NCBI GenBank assembly: GCA_026936325.1
Contig: JAPTHN010000151.1
Coordinates: 434,001 to 498,000, forward strand
Direction: 5' to 3'
Origin: Platynereis dumerilii
Lineage: Eukaryota; Annelida; Polychaeta; Phyllodocida; Nereididae
Length of the DNA: 64,000 nt
The notes below the pieces were generated by a model. The model saw nothing but the letters and a program-made list of their open reading frames with translations. It had not been told where the DNA came from and made no database searches. Numbering within the stretch: the stretch's first letter is position 1; each line of letters starts with the position of its first letter. A program made the position numbers and the translations under genes. Shown piece by piece: positions 49,401-60,642 of the stretch.

Positions 49401-51811
49401 TTGACTGTTTACTGACCTGCAGGTGATGGCACTGGATATGTTCTCTTGTACACCGGCAGAGTCATCAAGTCTTCAGTTTTGTTCCTGATTGCACAAAAGA
49501 AGTTTCCGTTTGGTTCTTGGCCGACCATGAATGCCCTGCAGCGATGTGTTCTAAAGCACCGCACAGCACACTTGAGCAAATCAAATGTAGGAGCTTCTGA
49601 CTCTTGAAGATGATTGTCGAAAGTACCTTGATAAACTGTGAAAAGAATCATGAATTGATCAAAGATTTTAATATGATAGAAACGAGAATCATGCACGTAG
49701 CTCTCTTTGAAGTGAGTAAAGCTAAACAATCATCACCATTGTGACTCGGAGAGAAGGACATTGAGTGACCCTGTTCTAGTACATCAACGGAGTTGACTTG
49801 ACATACATATAAAACCCTATCTCATTCTCAGGCGGTCAAAATACTTCACTGTACCAAGTGGGTCAAATTAAATCTCTATGGTTTTGTATACGATATTTTA
49901 TCTGAATCATAGCAGCCCTTTTACCTGAGCTATACAACAAGACTTTAGGATAGATGGATAAAAGAAGCAGATGCATATTTTTGTCAGGGAAACCTCTGGT
50001 TGCTTGCTGTTTCACCCAAGGGCTATTATATTAAAATGCCACTTGATAAACATCTATATATATTTAATCCACACTACAATCGGTGGTGTTTGTAATCCAA
50101 TCACAAGGTAGTCAGATTATATAATCAGATTAGATATTGGAGGTTACTAAGTAATCTATTCTATTAATTACAAAAACTATCATACTTGGATTACAGTTAC
50201 TTCCTTATTTTTTTGTTAGTTACTTTTTAGTTACTTAAAAAAAATAATAATGTGTAATTCGATGTGTTGCCAGGTGGCATCCATCTGCAGTCGTGGCTAA
50301 AATGTTTGTGCGCTTTTTCTAATAAAATATTATATATAAAAAATATGTTATTTAATTCTATTAATCATAAGACAATTCACTAAATACCTTGGTTATTGGT
50401 TGAAATTCACGACAGTTTTGTCCAGAAGACAAAAGTAACTAAAAGTCATTTAACGCTTAATCTATTACTGCAAATTCAACAATTACACGTTTCTGCGTTA
50501 AGATATAGCAAAACCTAGCAAATGCTGTTCACCTGATTGGTTGAGAGACTGAATTACATAGCTAAAATCTGATTTGAATACCTTAAACACGCATATCAAA
50601 GCCACTGATGTGTCTGTTAGTGGCAGTGATTTTTAGTGTTTCATACTAATCTTATCTGCTTTCCAAACTGAGCTGCTCACTGAAGCAGAATATTATACAC
50701 CATATTTATTCACACATTGTGTAAATTTTAAATATATGTAAATATATTATTAATTTAAATTTAAAATTATATTAAAAAATGCAAATATTGTCTATTAAAA
50801 TTTGCACCTCTTCTGGTGTCAGTAAGCAGTCCATTGTCCCATCTCTCATACAGCAAAATTCGGTCAAGACAGAAGCCAGTGACCTGTGTTGGTCTTTTTT
50901 ACACGTTCTGTTGCAATGTTCCCTGATTTCTGCATTTAAATTGTCAACCAAATTTAAGCTGATATCAGAGAATAGCTTAAAATTGTTACCAAGTACTGAA
51001 ATGTCATTTACTAATGCATCCTTGGTAACATATTGTATAACTCCCTCCTTTTGGCATAATACAAATTCAGCAAAATTCATGAAACGGATTATAAGCATAT
51101 GTTTAATATTAAGTTTTTCATTTCTTCATATGTCCATCTCAGAGGTTTGGAGGATGTTTCTTCTTTCTAGACCATTCAGGCAAGCCGAAAATATTATGTG
51201 GATACTGAAGAAACAAACCAGAGAAACTCATACTAAATGAATCTGCTTTAATTAGTAACCCTGCTCTCTCAAGAAACTTGTAATGTAAAAGACTACTTTT
51301 TTCAAAAATGATCTGTAATCAGGTATTTTCTTTTTTACTCTGGGCTTGCCCCCCCCCCCTTTCTGTACAGTTCTTAGAGCTTTGGAGGTAATCCTCAAAC
51401 ACCGTCCGTATATCTCTAAATGTATCGTTAATCATTCTGATAGCTATTTTTTAATTGTGTATGTCGATGTACATCTATTAATCGGAATTGAATCTCTCAA
51501 GTTTCTTGCAAAATGACTTTGCTTCTGCTATACTTTCCAATTTGAGTTACATACACTTGCAATGTTAAGTGACAATTTTGTGTCTTTTTGAGGCTCCTCA
51601 CCAATGGCTGTATGAATGTCAGTCGTTAGTTATTAACAATAGTGCTATTGAATTTTATTTGAAGAAATATAAAGTCCTGAAATTATTAAGTTATCGTATC
51701 ATCGTTTCACTATATTCAGACAACAAAATTTCTCTACTCACCACCAACTTCACATGAGATCTTCATTAAAATGAGAGCTCCAAAGAAAACAAGTATCAAG
51801 CACTGCTCCAT
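43407..51811 (-). CDS. Gene A: secreted PAN/apple-domain protein, last exon split by a transposon
   Basis: It has three exons on the minus strand. Exon 1 (51811-51742, 70 nt) encodes a signal peptide, MEQCLILVFFGALILMKISC. Exon 2 (49635-49417, 219 nt) encodes a PAN domain with CAVRCFRTHRCRAF and a later NFFCAIRNKTEDL. Exon 3 starts at 47955 (CWETYNDHNSLYSLGPG...) and continues after a 4269-bp insertion at 43582-43407 with a second apple-like block, WCKEQC, SCYAYAF, QWRNQCYGRG, ending GLKLC. All junctions are phase 1 with good sites (GTGAGT and GTCAGT donors, TTTCACAG and TTTGCAG acceptors). Without the insertion, exon 3 is 278 nt, exactly as in gene B, and the whole frame is open for 188 residues. 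PAN domains bind proteins or glycans, so a secreted recognition role is inferred. If the insertion is not precisely removed from the RNA, the second domain is lost. Confidence 0.82.
43585..47853. mobile_element. CACTG-ended transposon insertion in exon 3 of gene A
   Basis: The left end is CACTGTTAAAAAATAA; the right end read inward is CACTGTTAAAAATTTTGCG. Direct CA at 43583-43584 and 47854-47855 is a 2-bp target duplication, confirmed by gene B, where the same coding sequence is uninterrupted (GGTCAGTCG on the plus strand near 56740). Subterminal TACAGAAA / TTCTGTA repeats occur at both ends. At 4.27 kb it is composite. A second pair of ends, GGGGAGACCGGAGC near 44113 and ACCCCAGTCTCCC near 47337, suggests a nested element. 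G-runs occur at 44060 and 44390. I found no transposase. CACTG ends with a 2-bp duplication suggest the CMC group, as for 32118-33188. Confidence 0.82.
45328..45547 (-). other. Exon-like frame inside the gene A insertion
   Basis: A minus-strand frame of about 72 codons ends in a stop at 45328. It is preceded by a strong acceptor-like TTTCTCTTTTCAG at about 45548-45560. It contains DDSSFMFGIYALGTGH, a DHCNCWP motif and a proline-rich tail (PSTPLTEPPPK). Composition is protein-like, but I recognise no family. It could be a terminal exon of a gene carried by, or trapped in, the inserted DNA. Confidence 0.3.
48024..48262. mobile_element. hAT-type MITE in intron 2 of gene A
   Basis: The ends are CAGGGGTGCCGGAA and TTCTGGCACCCCTG. 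The flanks TTCGCATC (48016-48023) and TTCTCATC (48263-48270) are an 8-bp duplication with one mismatch. Gene B's intron (near 56890-56910) reads TGCTTATTCTATGAG, without the element. At 239 bp it is non-coding, with C-rich blocks towards the right end. Confidence 0.82.
48399..48471 (-). other. tRNA-like / SINE-like fragment
   Basis: 73 bases on the minus strand start GATGGCTCTATAGCCC. They have a box-A-like TAGCCCAATGG and a box-B-like GTTTAAATTCC at the right spacing, and end CTCCAGC. The anticodon and T stems do not pair properly, so it is not a working tRNA. A tRNA-derived SINE head or a tRNA pseudogene is most likely. Confidence 0.35.
48603..48632. repeat. Short interstitial telomere-like tract
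   Basis: AACCCTAACCCAACCCTACC and then CTAACCCTAG: about four or five imperfect CCCTAA units within intron 2 of gene A. Confidence 0.7.
48720..49390. repeat. Short tandem block with GACA-rich end in intron 2
   Basis: Four diverged units share CACAAATATGGC, AAGGTCACAG, TGATACA-AATCCCTGTAAGTTT and a GTTATC-TGTACACAAG block, spaced about 95 to 153 bp. The block closes with a (GACA)n / GACAGCTA tract at about 49275-49340 and CATGGCCGAGGGTAAAAA. It looks like a dispersed repeat family with internal tandem structure. Confidence 0.65.
50772..51098 (-). other. Unidentified open frame in intron 1 of gene A
   Basis: A 108-codon minus-strand frame (KDALVNDISVLGNNFKLF, HCNRTCKKDQ, LTPEEVQILIDNICIF) has even, protein-like composition. 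Gene B's intron 1 is about 1 kb shorter and lacks it, so this is part of an insertion. The opposite strand is also open for 153 codons. I recognise no family; a decayed transposon gene is the simplest reading. Confidence 0.25.
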
Positions 51812-52110
51812 GGTGGCCTAATGAACACACGCAAATTACAAGCAAAACTAGGGACAACTTATCTGACAGGTTTCTTATTAATTGATTAATCTTTCACTGG
51901 GAATTAGTCATGTGAAAACATATTGATGTTCAAGATATATATGAATATTTCACAACATTGGATCACCAGTCATTCCATAATGAATTATCAATAAAACCAA
52001 TTTCGGTTAATCTTATTCAAGCTTCATAGATCACAATGACACCATCGAATTTTTAAATAGATTTTATGAAATCTTTGATGAAAAACAACAATATTGAAGA
52101 AACACATATG
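51812..52110 (-). promoter_or_regulatory. Conserved promoter-proximal block of gene A
   Basis: This upstream stretch is shared with 63190-63480 above gene B. The best conserved parts are ACTTATCTGACAGG (51857-51870, containing a GATA-type site) and TTATTAATTGATTAATC (51875-51891, a partly palindromic HNF1/homeobox-like site), about 45-80 bases before the ATG. Binding by those factor classes is inferred from the motifs only. Confidence 0.5.
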
Positions 52111-53225
52111 GAAGGTTGACACAAGTTTATGCAAAGTTCATTCAACTCCATCTGAAAGATCAAAAAGCGTGATTAGAGCCTTCACAAAGAATGGAGCGCA
52201 ACTTCTTGAAGAGATGAAAGGAATCAGTCGACTAAACTTCAACATTCTATTTTTTAGATTAGCGGGTCATTCCATGTCAAATCAGGGAAATTTTCAGAAA
52301 GTCCCCACCCGGTCATCTCAGATCTTCTTGAAACTCCAGTCATTGACCTGATATCCAAATGAGCATTTCCAAAATAATAGCGTCCACCGACAATTAGTTT
52401 TGGATATACGGGCCCTTAAAAATCATTCTAGACCTTATTGGAGCTTCACTGTGGTTAGAGATTTAAAAATACATTCAACATTGCTTAAGCACCACTTTTG
52501 CTAGTCCTAGTGACTAGGGAAAACATAGTTTGATTAGCCTAGACAGTTTCATGAAGTAAACAAGGGCCTTTGTGCTGCAGTGACTCAAATTGAACATGTC
52601 ATAATTACCAAATACATGGCCTTATGTATATTCTGTGTCCATAAATCATTATTTTGCTTATAAACTAATAGATTAGTGATGATTTGGTTGAAAAATGTTA
52701 GCTTTTTGGAACATATATGTTGCACTACACAAGTTCAAATATTGACTTTTTGTCAAAACGAGTCATCCTTGACGGGGCAGGGCTCGGTCCTGACACCTGG
52801 TACCGGTCCAATTATATTCCGTAATATTGCAACAGAAGGGTGTGACAAAACATATCTGAGAACTGATTTGGTGATTTTTGAACTTTTTTTGGGTTGAAAT
52901 TATGTAAATCGACACTTATCGCTAAAGTCAAATTTGTTCATATTTCCAAGGGAAAACCATAGAAAGTTATCATAATAACCTTGGTAGTACTGCAAAAATC
53001 ATGAATATTACAGTGTAAACTTGTCTTACTGTTATATTCACTCTTTGAAGGATATTTTAACCTGCAATTTATCCCTTCGGAACAGATGTGGTTTGTCACT
53101 GGCACCTTTAGAATTAAATTCTGAAGTCTGTTTTCCATACAACAGATGACATGCTTTTTACTGCTTGTAAAGTGGGGTAAAGGAAAAGTTGCACACCATT
53201 GATAATCTGCCTTTGATAATAAGCG

Positions 53226-54240
53226 TTAGGGTGCATCGTCTGCCCCCTAAAAATGAAAAAATTGACATATTCATTTGCACTTTTGCCATATTGTACCTTT
53301 GCCAGTAGAAACATATTCTGCAAAATTTCAATAAGATCGGATGTGGCCTTAGGGTGGCACTTTTGTGTTAAAGTTGAGTCCAAAATTGTCAAAAAATGAT
53401 GCTTTTAAAAGTCGCGGTTACAAATATCTAACTTACGGTTGGTTGTATGATTTCAATTCAAATACCATTGTTCTTAGAAGAAAATTGTCTTTAATTTGAA
53501 TGGTAGAAAGCTATATTTCTGAAAATTTCTCATGCTTTAGTTTTTTGGAAAGCTGGAAGTTTTTGACTATTATGACAAAATGTTTGGAAAAATCAACTTA
53601 AAAGGTCAACTTCTGCCTAACTTCACATAATAATTAGACTAAAACATAAGAAACTCTTCGCTGAAGAAAGTAGAAAATGTAATATCTTTTCTGGATAGTT
53701 ATTCGTCAAATTCAAATATGCAAATTTGTATAAATTACATGTAAATATGAGAAATAAGAGTTCATTGAAACACTGTTCTGCCTCTGTCTTTCTTCAGACT
53801 ACACCATAATGCAATCAAGGATTTATCAGATAATGTAGTAGATTGTATCCTCACTTTGTAGACTTCTTTGACTTCCTAAAGTCATATTAACATCCTTTTA
53901 TTTGTTTATCACATTTTACCCGATTAAAAAGAAAATATCTAGGCACAATTGTGACTTCTACTCAATGGAAATCATTGATGTTGGTGTTCAAATTAAAGCT
54001 CTTTTTCTGAGGAATCTAACTGTGCCATCTAGAAATCATTTCAATAAAAATTGACAATATTATTTATAACCGCGAATCGCTAATATATGACCTAATACTG
54101 AAATTTCAAGGCTGTTGTGCCACCCTTTGGCATTGGAATATTTTCCTAAAATTTTGCAGGGCTTCTTTTATGATACAAGGGAATAATCATGCAAAAGTGC
54201 ATGATGTTTTGAAGATATAGGGGCAGACGATGCACCCTAA
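53226..54240. mobile_element. TIR element of 1015 bp upstream of gene A
   Basis: TTAGGGTGCATCGTCTGCCC at 53226 is matched perfectly in inverse at 54221-54240 (the match extends one base further, 21 bp in all). Flanks TAAGCG (53220-53225) and TAAGCA (54241-54246) look like a 6-bp target duplication with one change. Ends beginning TTAGGGTG, a 6-bp duplication and an inner ATTCAAATTAAAGCTCTTTT block link it to the element at 13527-14640. It has no transposase frame. Confidence 0.82.
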
Positions 54241-54532
54241 TAAGCATGTGGTATATTTGCCATGGGAAAAATTGAAACCTGGGCAGTATTCAATATGAGT
54301 TGAATATCTCATTAGTTGACACCAGCACCAGGTCCTGTAGCCAATCAATAGAAGCGTCAAACACCAAGAGCTCCAAGAGTAAATCATTTATGTTATGACA
54401 ACAACAGATATTGATGTTCCTAATGATACTCTGGGGGTGTTTTCAATCACTGGTCATGCCGCAACCTAACAGAATTACAAATTTGTTTCAAGGTTAGCGA
54501 TAGGTACTTGTCTTAGAGATGTCCTACCTCCT

Positions 54533-55229
54533 TACTGTAACATATGGATTCTCTCTTTGGTCGAGAACATAAATTGACTTACGAAGATAAAATAGTCAAA
54601 ATTTACCAAATTTGGAGTATTGATAACATTGCCAGTTTCAATGTCACAGAAATGAAAGTTAATTTAATAGATGTAATGGAGCATGAAAAGCGCTTCAGTT
54701 TGAATGCCAACACTGCTATACTCTGTCCAACTGACCCTGTTGAATTAGCTTATTTGTAGCTTATAACAAGAGTAATATTGGTATTCAAATTAAAGCTCTT
54801 TTCCTGCTAATAGAATGGTGTAACTTAAATGTGTGTACCTGTATTCCTGGTTATGTTATTTAATACCGCATCTAACCTTAATTCTTTAAAATTCTGACAA
54901 AATTTGTTGTCTTAAGAGTGACCTGTGGCATGAAATGACCGCATATTGGCAAAGTATGAATGGATTTGTGATGACAATAGTGGAAAGCTTAAATAAGAAA
55001 AAAAATACCATCGCGCTAGTGGTACCACCACCCATGAAATTTGGATTTCGCCCATTGAAATACAATGTTATATTTCAAATTGTGGTAGCACCCTGTAAAA
55101 TTTGTTCGATTTGGCTCAAATTTTTACTGATTTTTTTTTTCATATTTTGGAACACATTCGGGGGATGCCCCATTGAAAATTCAAAAGTTATTTTATTTTT
55201 TTGCAATCTGCATCACCCTATACTGTAAC
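54533..55229. mobile_element. Partial copy of the TTAGGGTG-ended TIR family
   Basis: It aligns with the right two thirds of 13527-14640, through GATAAAATAGTCAAAAT, AACACTGCTATACTCTG, TTCCTGGTTATGTTATT, GTGGAAAGCTTAAATAAG and the right end CTGCATCACCCTA. The left TIR is missing. TACTGTAAC is nonetheless found at both borders (54533-54541 and 55221-55229). The element sits at the junction between duplication copies A and B. Confidence 0.72.
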
Positions 55230-56904
55230 TTTTGTATTTCAACACATAGCCTCACAATATCTGATGAGATAATTTCAATTTGTTTGAAAAGCTTCTGTAA
55301 AATGTGATATTGCTCTGTTTGTTGGCAAATAGAACTACTTTCCTCAAAAGTTTCTTTTCAGTGTCCTCCAGGTGACGGCACTGGTTTTCTAGAGTCCAAT
55401 GAAAGAAAAAAACTATAATCTCACATTTTTATTACATCAAGTTGAAAAAAATTGTAGGTAAGCACTTCTTCTCCCCCTCATGAGAAAATACGTTGGTAAG
55501 TCGATCCAAGAAACTAAAAATCTAATTTTTCAGACCTAATTGACTTTGATCTTTGACAAATACCGAGCAAAGAAGAGCAAAGGGCAATCACTCACAATAA
55601 GACTCAATGGAGCCCCTGTGAATTATTATTGTTGACAGGTTCAGGGTTCTGCACGTTTCTTGCCCCTAACATCAGATTCTGGGTCACAAAGTCCTTACAA
55701 GCAACAGATCAAACAACCAAACCCCAGATTCCAAGCTATTTGTAAAGATGAAGGCCTGACTGGTGCAGCAGTGACGTGCTTGTTTTGCCAACTGTCTATT
55801 TGAGGATTGGCAACAATGATAGGAATCGTCTATTTGCTTTCAAGAATGTTGGAGAAAAAAGTTGGTTATAGAAAATTGTTTTAAAAAATAACATCTTAAA
55901 TAATTTCATCAAATTTAATATTTTTCTTACCTTATGGTATGTTTGCAATTTCTATTGTCAACTAGGTCATGTTCATTTTGAACCATGACTATCTAATATA
56001 ACCACTAGCATTTACCCGTGATAGAGGATATGTAACAGAAATTGCAATCAGGCAGGTATGTACCCATGACGACAATGAAAGCATCGCCTTAGTGAATGTG
56101 TGAGACAGAAGAATAAATTGACATGCTGTTTGGAGCATTTTCATTGTAATACTATGTTCATGCTTATAATTGCTTAATGTGAGCAAGTAAGGAACATGGG
56201 AATACATTGATGTAGCCATTAATAAGTTCAATAGGCATCTATATCTATAAATCTAACTTTTTTTTCTTTTTTAGGAATAGAATACAAATGATAAATATAC
56301 AGAAATTAAAGAAAACGGCGATGACGTCATGCAATCCCAGAGTCCTTAGAGTGACGTATTAATATATAAGATAACACCCATGTGTTGGAACCATGGAGAG
56401 GAATCTTATTGATTCTTGCTTGAATGTGTGCAAAGAATGACAATTGTATCCAACAAACCACAATCATGACAAGTTCAAAATATTTAACACAAAGCTGCAT
56501 CTTGGGTTGTGAAGCTTCTTTCTGAATATCTGCTCCTATGCAGCCTATGTTTTTATCAGCGTTCAGCATAATTTGAGTCCAGAATCAGCTCCAGTTTGTG
56601 GAACCATCGCCTCAGCAGCTCCGAATCCTCTTCCGTAGCACTGATTTCTCCATTGAGAAGCCCCGAAAGACGGGCTATTAAATGCATAAGCATAGCAACT
56701 CGGTTCCATGGCACACTGCTCCTTACACCATGCATGGTCAGTCGTGTTTCCAAAAAAGAACAGCCTTGGTCGGTCTTCCCCTCTCACTCCCGGTCCCAAA
56801 GAATGCAAACTGTTGTGGTCTTTGTATGTCTCCCAGCAGGCTGCAAAAAAAAAGAAGAAAATCATGACAGACAACGGCTTGTTTTATTTTTGTGCTTATT
56901 CTAT

Positions 56905-57880
56905 GAGATAAGATAAGTAAAGAAGCATTTTATTTAGTCACAATGTGAAACTTGTTGTAGCATGATACACAGAATGTCAAGTGAACAAAGTGATTATAAA
57001 TAATAAATTATGCAAAAATAGAACATTTGTATACACTGGTAGTCTGGTACTAACTACATTGTTTTACCCTTCGTGAGATGATAGTTATACAGCTTTATGC
57101 TCGATGGTACAAATGTATTGCCATATCTATTTGATCTTTGCTTTGGCACCATAAGACGTTTTCCTGATCTCAAAAATACAAACTGATCATACAATGGGTG
57201 CTCTGTATCGTTAAGAAGTTTTACAACATTTTTAATACAATAGTCATTCAACAAATAATTCAAACTCCTTGTGCAGACCCCCAATTTTTTACCAGAATCA
57301 ATTTTTAATTTTTTCTGATCTTTCTTGTGTGATGAACCAAACCATGATACAATGCTGTACGTCAGAACAGACTCTATTATAGATCGGTAAAACAATGACA
57401 AGATATCTTTATCAACTCTGATGTTAACAAGTTCTCTAAGATGACGTACTCTCTGCAGACATTTCTTGTACAAATTATGAATATTTTCTGAGAAATCCAA
57501 TTTTATCATCAATGTGTACACCCAGATATTTATAACATTTGGAAACAGGCCAGTTTCATTCTTTATAATAAGTGGATCATGTAAATTTTGTCCTTCCTGA
57601 AGTCAAGACCATTTCCATAGTTTTTTTTACATTCAAATTTAGATAAATATCAGCACACCATTTTACAAAATTGTTAACTTGCTGTAACTATTTATTGGTA
57701 TCATTGTCTGTAATATTTCCAATTATTACCGTATCGTCTGCATACTTGAGAATATGACAATTATCGTAGCTACTTAAACAGTCATGGGTGTACAATGTAA
57801 AAAGTAAGGGGGATAGTACGCACCCTTGCGGGGCCCCAGTATTGGTATATAACCAATTTGATTTTACACACAAAAAAATT
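56905..57880 (-). mobile_element. LINE fragment with reverse-transcriptase C-terminal half
   Basis: The minus strand carries GAPQGCVLSPLLFTLYTHDC and KYADDTVIIG (RT motifs around the catalytic YADD), then LNVKKTMEM and YKYLGVHIDDK. A second frame (57054-57521) follows with the post-RT region, ending KRLMVPKQRSNRYGNTFVPS. The pieces are in several frames with stops between them. The 5' part of RT and the endonuclease are absent. The 3' end is AATAAAATGCTTCTTTAC plus a TTATC-rich tail. The YADDT context suggests a CR1/Rex1-like clade. It lies antisense to nothing; it shares the strand of gene B, inside intron 2. Confidence 0.85.
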
Positions 57881-58652
57881 CCATCTCGTCAATATCAGGT
57901 GATAGAAAATCAAGACTCTATTTGCAATGGAATCACATTGTTTCACAGTGTTATAAGGAGATATTGATGTGGAAGGGCATTTCGGGTATAGAAAATTGGT
58001 AAAAAATGATAACTGATAAGAACCACCAGTAGAAGTGACCGAAAAGGTCTGGAGTTTGCACATTTTTAAAGGAGTCTGAAAATGTAGACTCTGGTCAGCA
58101 TCATAATGAATAAATCTAGGCAAATCAATGACATTATCATTATAAAAATAAATGATTCTCATTATTTTTTCTCAATTTCTTTTGATTGTTTGGTTAAAAG
58201 TGCAGAATAGTTGCGTGAAATTGTGTCAGAATTGTGCGATTTTACTGATTTATACCATAATTTTCTATTTTAAGTGGTGGGTTTTTTTTAGCCATAGAGA
58301 TCTGGTTTTGGTGTCAAATTTCTTGTTTTGGTACTGTTAATCATTTCCCAAGTTGACATTGCAAAATTCGGGAATAGCATATCATCATCTCCCCTGTCAT
58401 GATTTATGTGCAATAGGGGCTGAGTGCTGAACCGGAAAGTTGTGGCGGAAACGATCTATCCGCCCGACACCTGAGCGCCCGACCACCCGAACGCATGAAC
58501 ACAAGGCAGAAGGACAACTTCTGAACTAAGTGATTACAGTATCTTCTTCAAACTTCATTTGCTGAAGGTAGAAATCATAGATTTAAAAACTGAAGGTACA
58601 TGAAACACAAGTGCCACATTGGCAAACAAGCTTCCAATCTTTTATAGCATTT
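57881..58652. other. Intron 2 sequence of gene B, unrecognised
   Basis: A 126-codon minus-strand frame (57782-58162) overlaps the LINE end but resembles no family. Nothing else is visible. Confidence 0.35.
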
Positions 58653-59537
58653 GGTCATTCCACAGTAACTGAGTCTTTGTGTCACTCAAGCTGTTTACAG
58701 CAAGATCTTAATATTAGGATTTTGTTTTTAATCATATGCATTTCCCCTCTTTTAAAGAAGTTATTTTCATTGTAAAATTATCAGCTACTGCTTATATTGT
58801 GCACCCTTAACAATATCTCAAATATATCCAAAAAGTGATGTCACACAAAATTCTTCTTTCAATTATCATGCTTTTTTAACCATATGAAATACTTATATCC
58901 CAAGACCGATTGAATTTTTCCTCTCCTGTGTATACTGTGGAAGACCAAATGCCCTCGTAATCAGAAAACATGTCACTGGTGTTACTTATTAAATAAAGCA
59001 TGGCTGTAAAAGGAATGTTCCCTTCTATCTTTGTACCAGGGGGCTTCTTCTGATGGACAGGTATCCATGATAACTGCATAGTTTGGCATTTATATGTTTT
59101 TAGCATGCAGGGTGGCTCCTGAGTGAGTTGAAATTAAGAGTATTCTTTTTCGGTGTCACTGGTGTTACCCTCAAAAATGGTCCATAATTCTAGAATTTTC
59201 AAAAACTGCCTCAGTCATAGGATATGTCCTGTTTACAGAGATCAATCTTTGGCAACACCTGTTCAAATCATTGCATCACTCCGGGAGCAATTGGTATTTC
59301 AGTGAAAATTGTCACTGGTGTTACCGTCACTGGTGTTACTAAAAAATGGTTAACAATGGAGTCCAATTGTAACACCAGTAGTGAATGGGGCAAAAAATCC
59401 AATTTAATTCTTATTTTAATGGGAAATATTTCAAAAAATTATTAATTTGGTCACTGGTTTTAATTTTAGTAAATTGTGTATCTTAACTTTTACTGTATCA
59501 CCAGTCACAGTTTTGTCTTAGTTATTGTGGAATGACC
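58653..59537. mobile_element. TIR element, 885 bp, with CATTT duplication and inner TCACTGGTGTTAC repeats
   Basis: The ends are GGTCATTCCACAGTAACTGA and, read inward from 59537, GGTCATTCCACAATAACTAA. CATTT flanks both sides (58648-58652 and 59538-59542). The interior holds GTCACTGGTGTTAC at 58972, 59155, 59311 and 59326, an inverted copy near 59369, and degenerate ones near 59449. The superfamily is unknown. There is no transposase frame. Confidence 0.8.
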
Positions 59538-60155
59538 CATTTCTAAATCTTTGATACTGAGATGTTTGAAATAATTAGGTAATCTGTTTTACATTAAAGC
59601 ACCAAGGATTCTAAATGAATTACAGCCATATTTTATAGTATCATGTTTTGAGAGCATCATAAGTTTGTTTCAAGTATTATACTTATTTTTATATATTTGA
59701 AAGAGACTAGTATTCATTAGAGGGAAACAGTTTTGATTTACTTTATGCTCATTCATTATGGCATCACAAAGTCTTATATATACACACATTGCAACCATTA
59801 TTGCATTTAGTAGCAGTTCATTGTAGCTTTTGTCTAATTCCTTAAAACATATTTGAGAGCTCTTTTCAGAATGCTTTCCATTTTACATATGACCTTTTTT
59901 ACCGCAATGAAAATAGACAGTATTACAGTAAACCAAGGAATTAACTAGTTACAGAGACAATGCATTCACCTGTCTAGCTCTTTTCACAGTAAGATGCTGG
60001 AAGCGATTGGAAAACTTTAATTCCCTGTCAATGGGAATTCCTGACAACTATACCGTCCTTCTTTCATATAATGCAATTGTCAACATTAAATTCAATTCGC
60101 ATTATCTCTATCCTGATACAATCAAGGTCTGGATTTTCTCAGGATTAGCTTATTA

Positions 60156-60642
60156 CAGTGCCGCCTGTAAATAAGTGAAATGCATGACATTGTGCCATTG
60201 CATCAATGCTAAACGTCGTCAACCAAACTTCTTGTGGAAGCACGAATTCTCATCCAATGAGGCGAAAACCAATTGGGTCATAAAGACCGATTTGTGAGGC
60301 ATGTGGGATAACAATGGCAGCCAATTTTCTTTGCTGTAGTCGGAGTTGGGTATGGGTCAAAGTCTTTGATAAGTAAGTGAAACACAGGCCTAATGTTATT
60401 TAATAGGGAAGGGTGGTTCACTTACTTATCAAAGACTTTGACCCATACCTCACTCCGGCTACATCAAAGAAAATTTGCTGCCATTGTATTGCCATATGCC
60501 TTACATATCGGCCTTTGAGACCCAAAATGTTTTCCTCTTATTGGATGAGAATTCATTTTTCCACAAGCAGTTTGGTTGAGGATGTTTATCATTGATGCAA
60601 TGGCACAATATCATGTGTTTCACTTACTTGCAGACGGCACTG
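60156..60642. mobile_element. Palindromic Tc1/mariner-type MITE, 487 bp
   Basis: The ends are CAGTGCCGCCTG and CAGACGGCACTG, with TA on both sides (60154-60155 and 60643-60644). Nearly the whole length folds. For example, GGTATGGGTCAAAGTCTTTG near 60350 pairs with CAAAGACTTTGACCCATACC near 60430, and further pairing runs out to the ends. The loop is about 30 bp. Confidence 0.88.

Larger units (their letters stand above)
42240..54530. repeat. Gene-bearing segmental duplication, copy A
   Basis: It aligns in order with 55230-63720. Matches include TGTATTTCAACACAAGGC (42242), the GACAGGTTTAGGGTTCTGC block (about 42846), the gene's 3' flank, all three exons of gene A, its promoter block (51812-52110), and then 54280-54530 upstream. 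Insertions private to this copy are the CACTG element in the last exon, a hAT MITE in intron 2, and about 2.1 kb between 52.1 and 54.25 kb. Confidence 0.88.

Noticed and set aside
50779-51240. 153-codon plus-strand frame
   Set aside because: It is antisense to the 108-codon minus frame, rich in S/L/F, with no recognisable motif. At most one of the two could be real.
52262-52285. GGGTCATTCCATGTCAAATC as a TIR end
   Set aside because: It resembles ends of the 58653-59537 element, but I found no inverted partner or target duplication nearby.
58876-59106. 76-codon minus-strand frame in intron 2 of gene B
   Set aside because: It lies inside the TIR element with TCACTGGTGTTAC words and resembles no protein family.
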